Assembly (NCBI RefSeq): GCF_004307425.1
Contig: NZ_SEWZ01000003.1
Location: forward strand, 124,001-188,000
DNA: 64,000 bases
Direction: 5' to 3'
DNA from: Aquirufa antheringensis
GTDB taxonomy: Bacteria; Bacteroidota; Bacteroidia; Cytophagales; Spirosomataceae
This document shows positions 28,899 through 38,342 of this stretch, piece after piece; position 1 is the first letter of the stretch; each line of letters begins with the position of its first letter. A model generated the notes under the pieces. It was not told the DNA's origin. It did no database searches and saw only the letters and a list, made by a program, of their open reading frames with translations. A program made the position numbers and the translations under genes.

Positions 28899-29950
28899 TT
28901 TTTGATAGAAACAGCGATTTTAGAGTCTGCGGTTCCATAATAGAGGAACCATTTTCCTATAAAGGGTACTAAACCCTCCACGAAACATACTTCATTCACT
29001 TCACCTACTTTTTCATAGGGCTGATTAGGCCAAATAAAGGGCTCATTTGTTCGCGCCAAAACTTTATATGGTTTCTGTTCGTCGAACAATACTTGGCCGG
29101 CGGCATACGTGAATTTGGGGAAGCGCGCTTCATTGTAATTCGCCGCATTCGAGCTGTTGTAGATTAATACAATTCCTTCTTTGCGAAGTAGGGCATAAGG
29201 CCCTGGCTCTACTAATCGGCTATCGAAATAGCCAGCACGTGGTTTTAAAACGGATAAGCGAACGCTCATTTCTGCATTTTCTAAGATGTCCCAATGACGT
29301 AAGTTTTTCGAAGTCGCTAGGAATAAATCAGTGTCGCCGAAATACATATAATAGAGCCCTCCGATCTTTTTGGCCACGATTCTCGAACCGTTTTGTTCTG
29401 AAACTAGGGCACCTGATTTCGACCAGGTATTCAAATATTTTTCTGAGGTAAAAAGGGGGCCTATTTTCTCCCAGGTTTGTAAATCTTTCGAAAAGGCACC
29501 GCAAAGACGGGCCACTTTGCCGTCATAAGAGGTATACGTGAGAAAATAGCCGCCCTCTGAAGTTTCTACAATTCGAGGGTCTTCAATACCACCTGGCCAT
29601 TCAAAGCCACGGAAGGCATCATTTGCCGGAAATAAAATGGGTTCAGGGCTTTTTTTGAAATGGATGCCATCTGCGCTGGTGGCTAAACCAATGCGGGAAG
29701 TTCCAAGTGAATCTTGTGCGCGATAAAGCAAATGAACGAGGCCATCGCGAACAAGGGCCGTGGGATTTAAGACGTTTTTGTTTTCCCAGCCTACTTTTTT
29801 CCCGGTGATGGGATCGAGGAAACGCGCTTCAAGGGAGGGGGAGAGAATCGGATTTTCAGCGTCAGCCTTTGTAAATCCGGTCAACTGCCAGTTTTGTGCG
29901 TTGCTTGTTAATGACAAACATAAAAGCACCCAACTTATGATTCCTTTCAT
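28895..29950 (-). CDS. Secreted GH130-family glycosidase or phosphorylase
   Basis: 351 residues with an N-terminal signal peptide (MKGIISWVLLCLSLTSNAQ). The rest is a five-bladed propeller of the GH130 group. Landmarks are NPTALVRDGLVHLLYRAQD, GLATSADGIHFKK, GGIEDPRIVETSEGGYFLTYTSYDG with the conserved Asp that acts as proton donor in the family, and LVEPGPYALLRKEGIVLIYN. GH130 enzymes phosphorolyse or hydrolyse beta-mannosides. Periplasmic or surface location makes hydrolysis more plausible than phosphorolysis, but this is inference. First gene of the GH130-VOC-DUF4954 operon. No SusCD pair is directly beside it. Confidence 0.82.
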   Translation of the reverse strand: MKGIISWVLLCLSLTSNAQNWQLTGFTKADAENPILSPSLEARFLDPITGKKVGWENKNVLNPTALVRDGLVHLLYRAQDSLGTSRIGLATSADGIHFKKSPEPILFPANDAFRGFEWPGGIEDPRIVETSEGGYFLTYTSYDGKVARLCGAFSKDLQTWEKIGPLFTSEKYLNTWSKSGALVSEQNGSRIVAKKIGGLYYMYFGDTDLFLATSKNLRHWDILENAEMSVRLSVLKPRAGYFDSRLVEPGPYALLRKEGIVLIYNSSNAANYNEARFPKFTYAAGQVLFDEQKPYKVLARTNEPFIWPNQPYEKVGEVNEVCFVEGLVPFIGKWFLYYGTADSKIAVSIKK

Positions 29951-30025
29951 TTTCGAGTCTATTTAGAAATCTAAATTACGAAAAAAGAACGAAAGCTACC
30001 GGTAATATAGTACAAGGAAGGAGTG

Positions 30026-30694
30026 TTAGTCCTTGAAGATTTTGTCTTCTATTCCTTGGTTAATGACGTAGTTCGTAAGAGACAGGCGAATTTGGCCGGT
30101 TTTGCGCGTATTTACCGGTGCGACCGCGGTGCGGTTGATATCGACTACGACGCCTTTCGGGATCTTGAATTTTTTTACGTCGACCGTGATATTCAATTCG
30201 GATGGAAGTCCGTAGGCTTTTTCAGCACCATATACATAAGTGGAAAGTACGGTTCCGTTGCTACGAGAGGTGATTTGAGATTTTAAAATCAAATCTAACG
30301 TAGGGTCGACCCAGATTTTCGCTAATACTATTTCACCTGAATCGTCTGTGGGCAATAAAGTAATTGACTCTGTTTTTACGCCATCAATAACCTCGAAACC
30401 GGTGAACAAGGCATTGTAAGCCGCTTTATTTCGCAATAAGGCAGTTAAGTCGGTGAAACCTTTTTTGGGCAAAATCGCAATTCCTTTTGTAATCATCCGA
30501 AATTTTTCCGGCTGTTTGAAATAAATCGTCGCCTTTGCCGGCATAATTCTGACCAGCGGAATATCGGATTTAATCAGAGACTCGACTTTGTAGTCACGCA
30601 CCTTGTTCATGCGGGCTAACACCTGCATCACCGTCTTGTTCGCATCTTGTGCGAAGAGTGAAAAAGAAAGAAATAGTAAGATTACGCGCATCAT
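30026..30694 (-). CDS. LolA-like periplasmic protein
   Basis: 222 residues. Signal peptide of about 15 residues (MMRVILLFLSFSLFAQ). The rest resembles the outer-membrane lipoprotein-sorting / LolA-like fold: VMQVLARMNKVRDYKVESLIKSDIPL, the strand pair ATIYFKQPEKFRM, then WVDPTLDLILKSQITS and a late strand segment KFKIPKGVVVD. Such proteins form an open half-barrel that carries lipids or lipoproteins. It is the third gene of an operon with an ABC ATPase and permease, and its start overlaps the permease stop. The context suggests it works with the transporter in moving a hydrophobic substrate, but that is inference. Confidence 0.68.
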   Translation of the reverse strand: MMRVILLFLSFSLFAQDANKTVMQVLARMNKVRDYKVESLIKSDIPLVRIMPAKATIYFKQPEKFRMITKGIAILPKKGFTDLTALLRNKAAYNALFTGFEVIDGVKTESITLLPTDDSGEIVLAKIWVDPTLDLILKSQITSRSNGTVLSTYVYGAEKAYGLPSELNITVDVKKFKIPKGVVVDINRTAVAPVNTRKTGQIRLSLTNYVINQGIEDKIFKD

Positions 30695-31536
30695 GATTGA
30701 ATATCTTTTCGGTGGAAAGTGTAAAGTGAAACGGAAATCAACACCACATTATGCGCCACTAAAACAGCAATGGATCTCCAAATCGCCGAAAGCGGCAGCG
30801 GGTCTTCAAAAAACGAACGCCAAGAAGCCATGTGAGTGGTGAATAGATATGGTTTGATGGGGTCAAAAACACGCACATCTAGGGTCCCGATAATGGTAAA
30901 TAATAAGATAACAGACATCGTCGCCACGATAGGGCCTATGGAGTTATCCGTGAAACACGACAGGCAAATGGACAAAGAACTCACCGTAAACAGCGCTAAA
31001 AATGCCACCGCAAACCCGCCCAAATAACGCCAGTTCACATCTGCTTCCTGCAAAATCACTAATCCATCGGAATTCAGCACCATCATGTCTCCAGTTCCGA
31101 AAAGTAATTTTCCGACTACCACAGACATCACACCCATCCATAAAATGACGATTAAGGTATAAATGCCTCCGGCAATAAATTTGGATAACAGCAGTTGAAC
31201 CCGAGAAATTGGTTTCGTGGCTAGCATTCGAATGGTGCCCATAGCCGCCTCTCCTGAGACTAAATCGCCGGTCACTAAGGCGACTAGGAGGGGGATTTGG
31301 ACTAATAACATTTGTAAAATAATGAAGGCGACCAGGTTTCCATTCAAGACGTTGCCTTCGAAAGTCAAAGTCTGCTCGAAGGAAGCGGTCACAAAAGAGA
31401 TGATGGACATTCCATCCGCTTTCAAAGCAAATTGGATGACGGCCACCAAAACGGTGATAGCGGCTAGTCCTAAATAACTTCGGGGCTTCAGCGCAATCTT
31501 GATAATTTCGTTATAAATGCTGTTGAAAAGGATCAT
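30691..31536 (-). CDS. ABC-2 type transporter permease
   Basis: 281 residues with six hydrophobic segments (about residues 18-38, 68-90, 112-135, 165-190, 198-220, 255-275). The conserved cytoplasmic stretch GDLVSGEAAMGTIRMLATKPISRVQLLLSKF is typical of the NatB/YhaP-like ABC-2 permeases. It pairs with the ATPase encoded upstream (4-bp ATGA overlap) and with the LolA-like protein downstream. Substrate unknown; such pairs export ions, lipids or antibiotics. Confidence 0.88.
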   Translation of the reverse strand: MILFNSIYNEIIKIALKPRSYLGLAAITVLVAVIQFALKADGMSIISFVTASFEQTLTFEGNVLNGNLVAFIILQMLLVQIPLLVALVTGDLVSGEAAMGTIRMLATKPISRVQLLLSKFIAGGIYTLIVILWMGVMSVVVGKLLFGTGDMMVLNSDGLVILQEADVNWRYLGGFAVAFLALFTVSSLSICLSCFTDNSIGPIVATMSVILLFTIIGTLDVRVFDPIKPYLFTTHMASWRSFFEDPLPLSAIWRSIAVLVAHNVVLISVSLYTFHRKDIQS

Positions 31537-32444
31537 TGAGATACAATTTTAATGAAATAATCCTCCAGCGTGCGTTTCGCTTCTAGGCTGTATATTTCGA
31601 TATTTTGTTCAACGAGAAGTTTCGTCAAATAGGGGATTTCTGATTTTTCGATGGGGAATTGGATAGAAGAGTCTCCTACGTTATCCCATAAAAGAGTAGG
31701 TTTCCAGGCTAATAACACATTTTTTGCAGCGGGCATAGGACTCGCCTCTAAACGCAGAATCAGGTTTTCGCCGTTCATTAGATCACTCACATTGCCTTCT
31801 ACGATCGATCGACCTTTATTGATGATGACCATTCGATTGCAAATCAGTTCGATTTCTGCCAAATTATGAGACGACAACAACACCGTTTTATTTTGCTCAT
31901 TTTTCAGTCGCAAAATCAAGTTTCGAATATCGATAATCCCTTGAGGATCTAAACCTGTGGTGGGTTCGTCTAAAATGATGAGGTCGGGATTGTGCAAGAG
32001 CGTTTGGGCGATGCCTAGACGTTGCTTCATCCCGTGAGAGAATCCTGCAAATTTATCTCGTTCGCGACCGCCTAAGCCCACGAAGTCTAACATTTTGTAG
32101 ATTTCTTGCTTAGAAGAAGGCTTTCCGGAGATGCGAGAGAAAATCTCTAAATTTCGGTAAGCCGATAAATATTTGTAGAAATCAGGTTTTTCGATAATAC
32201 TACCAATGCGACCCAAAATGGATTCTCGGTGCGTAGTGATGGATTGCCCAAAAATCTCAACCGTCCCGCTGTCCGGTTTAATCAACGAATTCAAGCAACG
32301 AATGCTCGTACTTTTTCCGGCCCCATTCGGTCCTAAAAAGCCAAACACATCGCCTTTGTAAACAGAAAAGCTGACGTCTGAGACGGCTTGGAACGATCCA
32401 AATTTTTTCGACAGGTGGCGGACCTCAATAATTTTTTCAGGCAT
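31533..32444 (-). CDS. ABC transporter ATP-binding protein
   Basis: 303 residues from the ATG at 32444; a TTG three codons earlier is in frame but less likely. Nucleotide-binding domain of the multidrug/Na-export (CcmA-like) class: Walker A GPNGAGKS near residue 40, Q-loop region SIIEKPDFYKYLSAYRNL, signature FSHGMKQRLGIAQTLL with the degenerate S-H-G start common in this class, Walker B LIILDEPTTGLDPQG, and H-loop VLLSSHNLAEIE. The last 90 residues form an accessory domain. First full-length gene of the ATPase-permease-LolA-like operon; a 42-codon relic lies 32 bp upstream. Confidence 0.92.
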   Translation of the reverse strand: MPEKIIEVRHLSKKFGSFQAVSDVSFSVYKGDVFGFLGPNGAGKSTSIRCLNSLIKPDSGTVEIFGQSITTHRESILGRIGSIIEKPDFYKYLSAYRNLEIFSRISGKPSSKQEIYKMLDFVGLGGRERDKFAGFSHGMKQRLGIAQTLLHNPDLIILDEPTTGLDPQGIIDIRNLILRLKNEQNKTVLLSSHNLAEIELICNRMVIINKGRSIVEGNVSDLMNGENLILRLEASPMPAAKNVLLAWKPTLLWDNVGDSSIQFPIEKSEIPYLTKLLVEQNIEIYSLEAKRTLEDYFIKIVSQ

Positions 32445-32476
32445 ATCTTTCAAACACCTAAAAACAGAAAAAGGTT

Positions 32477-32605
32477 TTATTTTTTAATTAAGGAGTGAGA
32501 GGTGCGGATGAATTCCAATACTTTATTCTGCGGTAAATAGCGATTTAGACATTCCTCCGAATCAGGTAGACTTAAGGCAAAATCGCGAAGATCTAAAATG
32601 TCCAT
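32477..32605 (-). pseudogene. 42-codon ORF, probable internally deleted YjbR/MmcQ-type gene
   Basis: An ATG at 32605 opens a 42-residue frame. Residues 1-18 (MDILDLRDFALSLPDSEE) look like the start of YjbR/MmcQ DNA-binding-like proteins, which typically begin M-I-LREYCLSLPG-E. Residues 24-42 (LPQNKVLEFIRTSHSLIKK) look like that family's C-terminal helix (LP--L---I-HSY-LV--LP). The 70-80 residues expected between are missing. I read it as a relic made by an in-frame internal deletion; a real micro-protein cannot be excluded. It sits 32 bp upstream of the ABC ATPase start. The rest of the gap up to susC (32606-32753) is AT-rich and holds nothing else I can identify. Confidence 0.5.
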
Positions 32606-32753
32606 TTTGAGTCGAATAATAAATATTACAATTTAATAATGAAAAAATTATATAGCATTGTATAGTAGTGTGAAAAAATATTTCTAAATTTTCGCATTAC
32701 AAGTTAATGATTGCCTGGCGGTTATTGGCTTATCACTCAAACCTTTTATTTAT

Positions 32754-35700
32754 ATGAAAAACAATTTCTACGTAAGCAGAGTGGTCTTTCTACTGGCCTT
32801 GATGCTCACCTTATCCTGGGTGGCATTTGGTCAAGATCGAAAAGTTGCGGGAACAGTCTCAGACGCCAAGGGCGGAGGGATTCCTGGAGTTTCTGTGGTG
32901 ATTAAAGGTACAACGACCGGTACTACTACAGATGTGAATGGTGCATTTAGCCTGAATGTGAAAGGTAATGCAGATTTAGTGGTTTCTTCTGTAGGTTACA
33001 AAACGGTGAACGTTTCTGTAGGAAACAGAAGTTCTCTAGCGATTACCTTAGATGACGATGTAAGTCAATTAAACGAAGTCATCGTGACTGGTTACGCGTC
33101 TCAACGTAAAAAAGATATTACGGGTGCGGTAACAGTGGTAGGTGCGAAAGAATTAACGGCGGTTCCATCCGCTTCGTTAACCCAAATGTTACAAGGTCGT
33201 GCGGCTGGTGTGACGGTAGGTAATGATAACTCCCCTGGTGGAGGAACGATGGTGCGTATCCGTGGTTTTGGTTCGATTAATAACAACTCTCCACTTTATG
33301 TGATTGATGGTGTACCTACCCAAGGAACCTTAAACCAAATTAACCCAAGTGACATCGAGTCAATGCAGGTACTGAAAGATGCGTCTGCAGCGTCTATCTA
33401 CGGTGCGCGTGCGGCGAACGGGGTTGTGATCATCACGACAAAACGTGGTGGAGAAGGCGAACCTAAGATCAATTTTGACATGTACACTGGTGTCCAAGAT
33501 GTAGGAAAAACCTTGGACCTTTTAAATACCAAAGAATTAGGTCAGTATTATTATGAATCGGAGATTGGGGCGGGTAAGACTCCTGGAACGTCTCCTTCAG
33601 CTCAATACCGTTTCGGTGCGGATGGTTCTCAAACGATTGCGGATTATATTTATCCAAACGTCTATGGCGACCTTCCTTCTAACTATACGTATACGAACGA
33701 TATTACAGATCCTGCTTTAGGTAAGACGGCTTTCAATATCACAAAATCGAATAAAGCGGGTACAAATTGGCAACGGGAGATTTTTGGCCCAGCTAAAATC
33801 TCTAACTTCCAATTAGGCGCTACAGGTGGCTCTAAATATGGTAAATATGCGATCTCAGGTAGCTATTTTGACCAAGAAGGTATCTTGAAATATACAGGTT
33901 ATAAGCGTTACTCGGTTCGTGCAAATACCGAATTCAAGAAAGGTAAATTGACTTTTGGGGAAAACTTTACGGTTTCTTATGATGAAAGAATCGGTGTGCC
34001 ATCAGGTAATAACAACGAATCTAATCCCATCATGTTTGCGATTCGTATTCAACCGATCATTCCCGTATTTGATATCACAGGAGGTCCTAAGGGCTTAGGT
34101 GGTACTAATACATCAGACTTAAACGGTTTTGCAGGTTCTCGTGGTTCTAACTTAGGAAATGCGCCTAACCCCTTAGCACGTCAATGGAGAGAGAAAGATA
34201 ATCCAGTGAGAGCTTCTCATATCTTCGGTAACGTGTTTGCGGAAGTAGAAATCATTAAAGATTTGAAAGCGCGTACTAGTTTAGGTTTTGAATATAACAA
34301 CTTTAACCAGGCAGCCTATTTAAACCGTGATATCGAAGCGGCAGAGCCACGATCTTCGAACTCATTAACGGTGTCTAACTCCTACGATCGCGCTATCACT
34401 TGGTACAATACCTTGAACTACAACAAGACACTGGGTGATCACACGGTGAACGTGTTAGTAGGTACGGAATCTGTTTCTACCTATGGTTTTGGTTTCAATG
34501 CCGCTCGTTCTAACTTCGCTTTTGATGATCCTTCGTATCGTTATTTGAATAATGGTTCTGCGGCAGGACTCTCGAATGCAGGTTCAGGTGCAACAATCAC
34601 TGCCTTATTCTCTCAATTTGGTAAAGTGAACTATGCTTACAAGGACTTCTTGTTAGCTGACTTTACGATTCGTCGTGATGGTTCGTCTCGTTTCTCTTCA
34701 GCTTATCGTTATGGAGTTTTCCCCGCCTTCTCTGTAGGAGCTCGCTTAACGGAACTAGCTTTTATGAAAGACCTGACATTTATCAATGATTTGAAAGTAC
34801 GTGGAGGCTGGGGTAAAACAGGTAACCAATTAATCCCGAACGTATACAATGCTTACACTTTGTTTACACCAGATCCGAATAATAACGCGTATGATATCAC
34901 GGGTTCGGGTAACTCGATTGCGTCAGGTTTTGATATTTCTCAATTTGGAAACTCAGTAGGTCGTTGGGAAACGAATACATCTACAAACGTTGGTTTTGAC
35001 GGGGTATTCTTGAATAGCAAATTAGATGTGACTTTTGACTGGTATACACGTACTACATCAGATATGTTAACGCAAGTGCCTATACCTAAGACAGCTGGTT
35101 CTGCCACGATTCCTTATGTAAATATTGGTGAAGTAAATAACACAGGTATTGACATTAACGTGACGTACCGTGATCGAATTGGTGATTTCCGATACAGCGT
35201 TTCAGCTATGTATTCACAATACAAAAACAACGTGGTTAAATTAAACGACGACCCGAAAGCATCGGTATTTGGATTCTCTACACGTCTTCCTGCTATCTCA
35301 GTGACGAAGGCAGGTTTACCAATCGCTAGTTTCTTTGGTTACATCGTAGATGGTGTAATTAAGGATGATGCGGAGGCGGCTTCTGCTCCTAAATTTGGTA
35401 CGTATACTCGTGCAGGTGTTTTTAAATTCCGCGACGTAAATGGTGACGGTGTGATTACAGCAGCTGATAAAACGATCATCGGTAATCCGCATCCTGATTT
35501 CTCTTATGGTTTAAATGTAACTTTAGGGTACAAAAACTGGGAATTAACGGCGTTTGCACAAGGTGTTCAAGGAAACGAATTGTTTAACTATTTGAAATAC
35601 TGGACAGACTTCAATACGTTCCAAGGTAACCGTTCTAAGGACATGTTGTACAACTCTTGGAAGAAGCAAGGAGACGTGGCTTTATTACCTCGCTTGAACT

Positions 35701-36005
35701 CTCAAGATGGTACATCACAACAAATATCCTCTTATTTCGTAGAGGATGGATCGTACATGCGTATCAAGAATATCCAGTTAACGTATACGGTACCTAAGAA
35801 TTTATTGAGCAAGATTAAGTTAAGCAGTGTTCAGGTATATGTACAAGGCCAAAACTTATTAACCTTCACTAAATACAAAGGTTTAGATCCTGATATCAAC
35901 TTGAGAACTTCTGGAAATGATAACCAAGATATTCACATGGGTATCGATGAAGGTGCATTCCCTGTAGCTAAATCATATAATGTAGGTCTAAGAGTTGGAT
36001 TTTAA
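32754..36005 (+). CDS. SusC/RagA-family TonB-dependent outer-membrane transporter
   Basis: 1083 residues, typical length. Signal peptide of about 27 residues ending VAFGQ. Then a CarboxypepD-regulatory-like domain (KVAGTVSDAKGGGIPGVSVVIKGTTTG; about 30-105), a TonB-box-like segment LNEVIVTGY, and the plug domain (about 115-230) with the SusC signatures NNNSPLYVIDGVP and LKDASAASIYGARAANGVVIITTKRG. The remainder is the 22-strand barrel ending NVGLRVGF. It imports glycans or oligomers with the SusD lipoprotein encoded 22 bp downstream. There is no N-terminal STN domain, so no signalling to an anti-sigma factor is expected. The ligand is not evident; GH13 genes lie 5 kb downstream. Confidence 0.95.
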   Translation: MKNNFYVSRVVFLLALMLTLSWVAFGQDRKVAGTVSDAKGGGIPGVSVVIKGTTTGTTTDVNGAFSLNVKGNADLVVSSVGYKTVNVSVGNRSSLAITLDDDVSQLNEVIVTGYASQRKKDITGAVTVVGAKELTAVPSASLTQMLQGRAAGVTVGNDNSPGGGTMVRIRGFGSINNNSPLYVIDGVPTQGTLNQINPSDIESMQVLKDASAASIYGARAANGVVIITTKRGGEGEPKINFDMYTGVQDVGKTLDLLNTKELGQYYYESEIGAGKTPGTSPSAQYRFGADGSQTIADYIYPNVYGDLPSNYTYTNDITDPALGKTAFNITKSNKAGTNWQREIFGPAKISNFQLGATGGSKYGKYAISGSYFDQEGILKYTGYKRYSVRANTEFKKGKLTFGENFTVSYDERIGVPSGNNNESNPIMFAIRIQPIIPVFDITGGPKGLGGTNTSDLNGFAGSRGSNLGNAPNPLARQWREKDNPVRASHIFGNVFAEVEIIKDLKARTSLGFEYNNFNQAAYLNRDIEAAEPRSSNSLTVSNSYDRAITWYNTLNYNKTLGDHTVNVLVGTESVSTYGFGFNAARSNFAFDDPSYRYLNNGSAAGLSNAGSGATITALFSQFGKVNYAYKDFLLADFTIRRDGSSRFSSAYRYGVFPAFSVGARLTELAFMKDLTFINDLKVRGGWGKTGNQLIPNVYNAYTLFTPDPNNNAYDITGSGNSIASGFDISQFGNSVGRWETNTSTNVGFDGVFLNSKLDVTFDWYTRTTSDMLTQVPIPKTAGSATIPYVNIGEVNNTGIDINVTYRDRIGDFRYSVSAMYSQYKNNVVKLNDDPKASVFGFSTRLPAISVTKAGLPIASFFGYIVDGVIKDDAEAASAPKFGTYTRAGVFKFRDVNGDGVITAADKTIIGNPHPDFSYGLNVTLGYKNWELTAFAQGVQGNELFNYLKYWTDFNTFQGNRSKDMLYNSWKKQGDVALLPRLNSQDGTSQQISSYFVEDGSYMRIKNIQLTYTVPKNLLSKIKLSSVQVYVQGQNLLTFTKYKGLDPDINLRTSGNDNQDIHMGIDEGAFPVAKSYNVGLRVGF

Positions 36006-36027
36006 TTTGAACAAATCAGATAAAAAA

Positions 36028-37806
36028 ATGAAAAAGTTAATCATCATCAGCGCTTTAGTAGCGACCGTCGGTATCAACTTTTCTTGTACGGATAATTTCT
36101 TCGAAATCGAGCCTCAAGGTGCGGCTTCTTTGACATCATTAAGTAACAAGAATGGGGTGAATGCCTTGTTAATTGGAACTTACTCCTTATTAGACGGGGT
36201 AGGGGCAGGAAATACGGGACGTCAGTCTACGATTTCAAACTACGTTTTTGGAGGTATCACTTCAGGTGATGCTGTAAAGGGAACGGATATTGGTGACCAG
36301 CCAGAGCAAGAGTATATCGAACAATTTAACTGGTTATCAGATAACACGTACTTCTTAGGAAAGTGGCAACACACCTACGATGGAGTGGCTCGTGCAAACG
36401 AAACCATCTTACTGGCTAAGAGTACGGATGTGAAGGATATGACAGATGCTGAAAGAGCTCAAGTAGTAGCGGAAGCTCGTTTCTTGCGTGGTCACTACCA
36501 CTTCGAGGGCAAAAAGATGTGGAACAATGTTCCGTATATCGATGAGACCATCTACAAAAGAGATGACCCTAACTCGACTAAGATTCCAAATGATAAAAAT
36601 ATTTGGGCTAATATCGAGGCAGACTTTTTAGAGGCATCGAAGGTCTTACCAGTCGTACAATCTCAAAAAGGTCGTGCAACGAAATGGGCAGCCTTAACCT
36701 ACCTAGCAAAGGCGTATATTTTCCAAAAGAAATGGGCTGAGGCTAAGACTATTTTGTTAGATGTATATGCTAACTCTGGCAAAAAATTAATGCCTAATTA
36801 CCACGATAACTACCGTAACATTACGAACAACAATGCGGAATCTATTTTCGAAGTAGAATTCTCAGTAAATGATGGTTCAACGGGTAACAATGGTAATGTG
36901 GGGGATAACTTGAACTGGCCCTACTCTGCGAACTCTCCTGGTCGTGGATGTTGCGGCTTCTACCTTCCATCCCAAAACCTGGTGAACGCATTCAAAACAG
37001 ATGCAGATGGTTTGCCAATGATAGGTGCTAAAGCCGACGGTACGGATGATACCTACAACACAGTGGACGTTCCCAATGACCAAGGTTTGAAATCTAACGT
37101 AGCCTTCGATTTAAAGAAAGATGTACCAGTAGATCCACGTTTAGACTGGACAGTAGGTCGTCGCGGTGTTAAGTTCTTAGACTGGGGTGTGATGCCAGGT
37201 AATGATTGGATTCGTAATCAGCTTTACTCAGGTCCATACATTGGTAAAAAATGGATGTATTATTTAGCGGATGAAGGTAGTTCGACGCACTCCACTTCTA
37301 GACGTGCGGTGAACAATAATTACCGTTTGTTAAAGATGTCTTCGGTTATCCTTTGGTTAGCAGAGTGCGAAGTTGAGTTAGGTAATTTAGCTTCGGCTGA
37401 AACCTATGTTAACTTGATTCGTAATCGCGCTAAAACGGGGTCGGTTCAAGATGCATCCATTACCTATGCAGTTAATCCTTATCCTGCGGGCACGTTTGCT
37501 GCGAAAGGGGCTGATTATGCTCGGAACGCCGTACGTATGGAGAGCCGTTTAGAGTTTGCGATGGAAGGTCACCGTTTCTTCGACTTAGTACGTTGGGGAA
37601 TTGCAGAGCCTTACTTGAACAAGTACTTGAAAGAGGAGTCTGTAAATGCAACAGACTTAGCTGGACGTACGTATAACAAGCGTGGTTATTTAGTAGGAAA
37701 AACATACAAAGCGGGTCGCAATGAATATTTCCCTCTTCCTAACGACGAGATCTTAAACTCTCAAAAGAATGGGGCTGCTACTTTAAAGCAGAATCCTGGT
37801 TATTAA
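36028..37806 (+). CDS. SusD/RagB-family nutrient-binding lipoprotein
   Basis: 592 residues from the ATG at 36028; eleven codons further upstream are in frame but overlap susC. A lipoprotein signal ends VGINFSC, with Cys18 or so as lipid-attachment site, giving an outer-membrane surface protein. N-terminal TPR-like helices (SusD-like_3 / RagB N domain) include EARFLRGHYHFEGKKMWNNVPYIDE. The C-terminal RagB/SusD domain has WLAECEVELGNLASAETYVNLIRNRA and the hallmark ESRLEFAMEGHRFFDLVRWG, then YFPLPNDEI near the end. It caps the SusC barrel and binds the ligand. A terminator follows 24 bp later. Confidence 0.95.
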   Translation: MKKLIIISALVATVGINFSCTDNFFEIEPQGAASLTSLSNKNGVNALLIGTYSLLDGVGAGNTGRQSTISNYVFGGITSGDAVKGTDIGDQPEQEYIEQFNWLSDNTYFLGKWQHTYDGVARANETILLAKSTDVKDMTDAERAQVVAEARFLRGHYHFEGKKMWNNVPYIDETIYKRDDPNSTKIPNDKNIWANIEADFLEASKVLPVVQSQKGRATKWAALTYLAKAYIFQKKWAEAKTILLDVYANSGKKLMPNYHDNYRNITNNNAESIFEVEFSVNDGSTGNNGNVGDNLNWPYSANSPGRGCCGFYLPSQNLVNAFKTDADGLPMIGAKADGTDDTYNTVDVPNDQGLKSNVAFDLKKDVPVDPRLDWTVGRRGVKFLDWGVMPGNDWIRNQLYSGPYIGKKWMYYLADEGSSTHSTSRRAVNNNYRLLKMSSVILWLAECEVELGNLASAETYVNLIRNRAKTGSVQDASITYAVNPYPAGTFAAKGADYARNAVRMESRLEFAMEGHRFFDLVRWGIAEPYLNKYLKEESVNATDLAGRTYNKRGYLVGKTYKAGRNEYFPLPNDEILNSQKNGAATLKQNPGY

Positions 37807-37830
37807 TAACTTGGAATAAATTAATGAGGA

Positions 37831-37861
37831 AGTCAGGGCTGAAAGGTCCTGACTTTTTTTA
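37831..37861 (+). terminator. Intrinsic terminator after susD
   Basis: agtcagg / cctgact stem (37831-37837 with 37848-37854) around a 10-nt loop, followed by a run of seven T. Confidence 0.85.
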
Positions 37862-37930
37862 TATTTGACCTATAAACCTGTCTTAATACTTCGTCCCCTT
37901 CGGTATACTACCCCTTATATCTTATGTTTG

Positions 37931-38224
37931 ATGGCTTTTCTTGCCTTCACGAAAACTGGATTCTATAGCTGTGTGCCTTTGCAAATAGGAGCGTTGTATA
38001 TGTTTTTAACGAGTTTAGATTCTTCTTTGACTTTCTTAGACACTGCAGGTCACATAGTGGCGACGCCGGAGGATCCAAGTACGGCCTTGTTAGAAACCGT
38101 GAATTACATTGAGCATTATGGATTGCAGCGTGATTTTGCTAAAACAACCTTCGAACGGGTGAAACCGGCCCATAGGCTATCCATGTATGATTTTACTCGC
38201 CTTGTTTCCACCTATCTGATTTAA
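37931..38224 (+). CDS. Hypothetical protein, 97 residues
   Basis: The frame is open from a TTG at 37865, but that codon follows directly on the susD terminator, so I place the start at the first ATG, 37931. The N-terminal 30 residues are moderately hydrophobic (MAFLAFTKTGFYSCVPLQIGALYMFL could be a membrane segment). The rest is soluble (YIEHYGLQRDFAKTTFERVKPAH). No family recognised. It lies between susD and a damaged toxin-antitoxin pair, a stretch that looks eroded, so it may be a gene fragment or a chance ORF. Confidence 0.28.
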   Translation: MAFLAFTKTGFYSCVPLQIGALYMFLTSLDSSLTFLDTAGHIVATPEDPSTALLETVNYIEHYGLQRDFAKTTFERVKPAHRLSMYDFTRLVSTYLI

Positions 38225-38298
38225 GGTGATGCATCGGCAGATGGATAGGTTTGGGATTATTCCACGGTACTATTTTATCAATTTACTGGTTTCTAAAT

Positions 38299-38330
38299 TT
38301 GGAAACTTTGCATAGCTTTGCTAGGTTTGT
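38299..38330 (+). promoter_or_regulatory. Promoter of the toxin remnant and antitoxin
   Basis: TTTG (38299-38302), a 20-bp spacer and TAGGTTTG (38323-38330) match the Bacteroidota promoter consensus exactly. A second -7 box, TAGCTTTG, lies 9 bp upstream at 38314-38321. The ATG of the toxin remnant is 12 bp downstream. This is the best promoter match in the window. Confidence 0.65.
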
Positions 38331-38342
38331 AAATGGAAAAAG

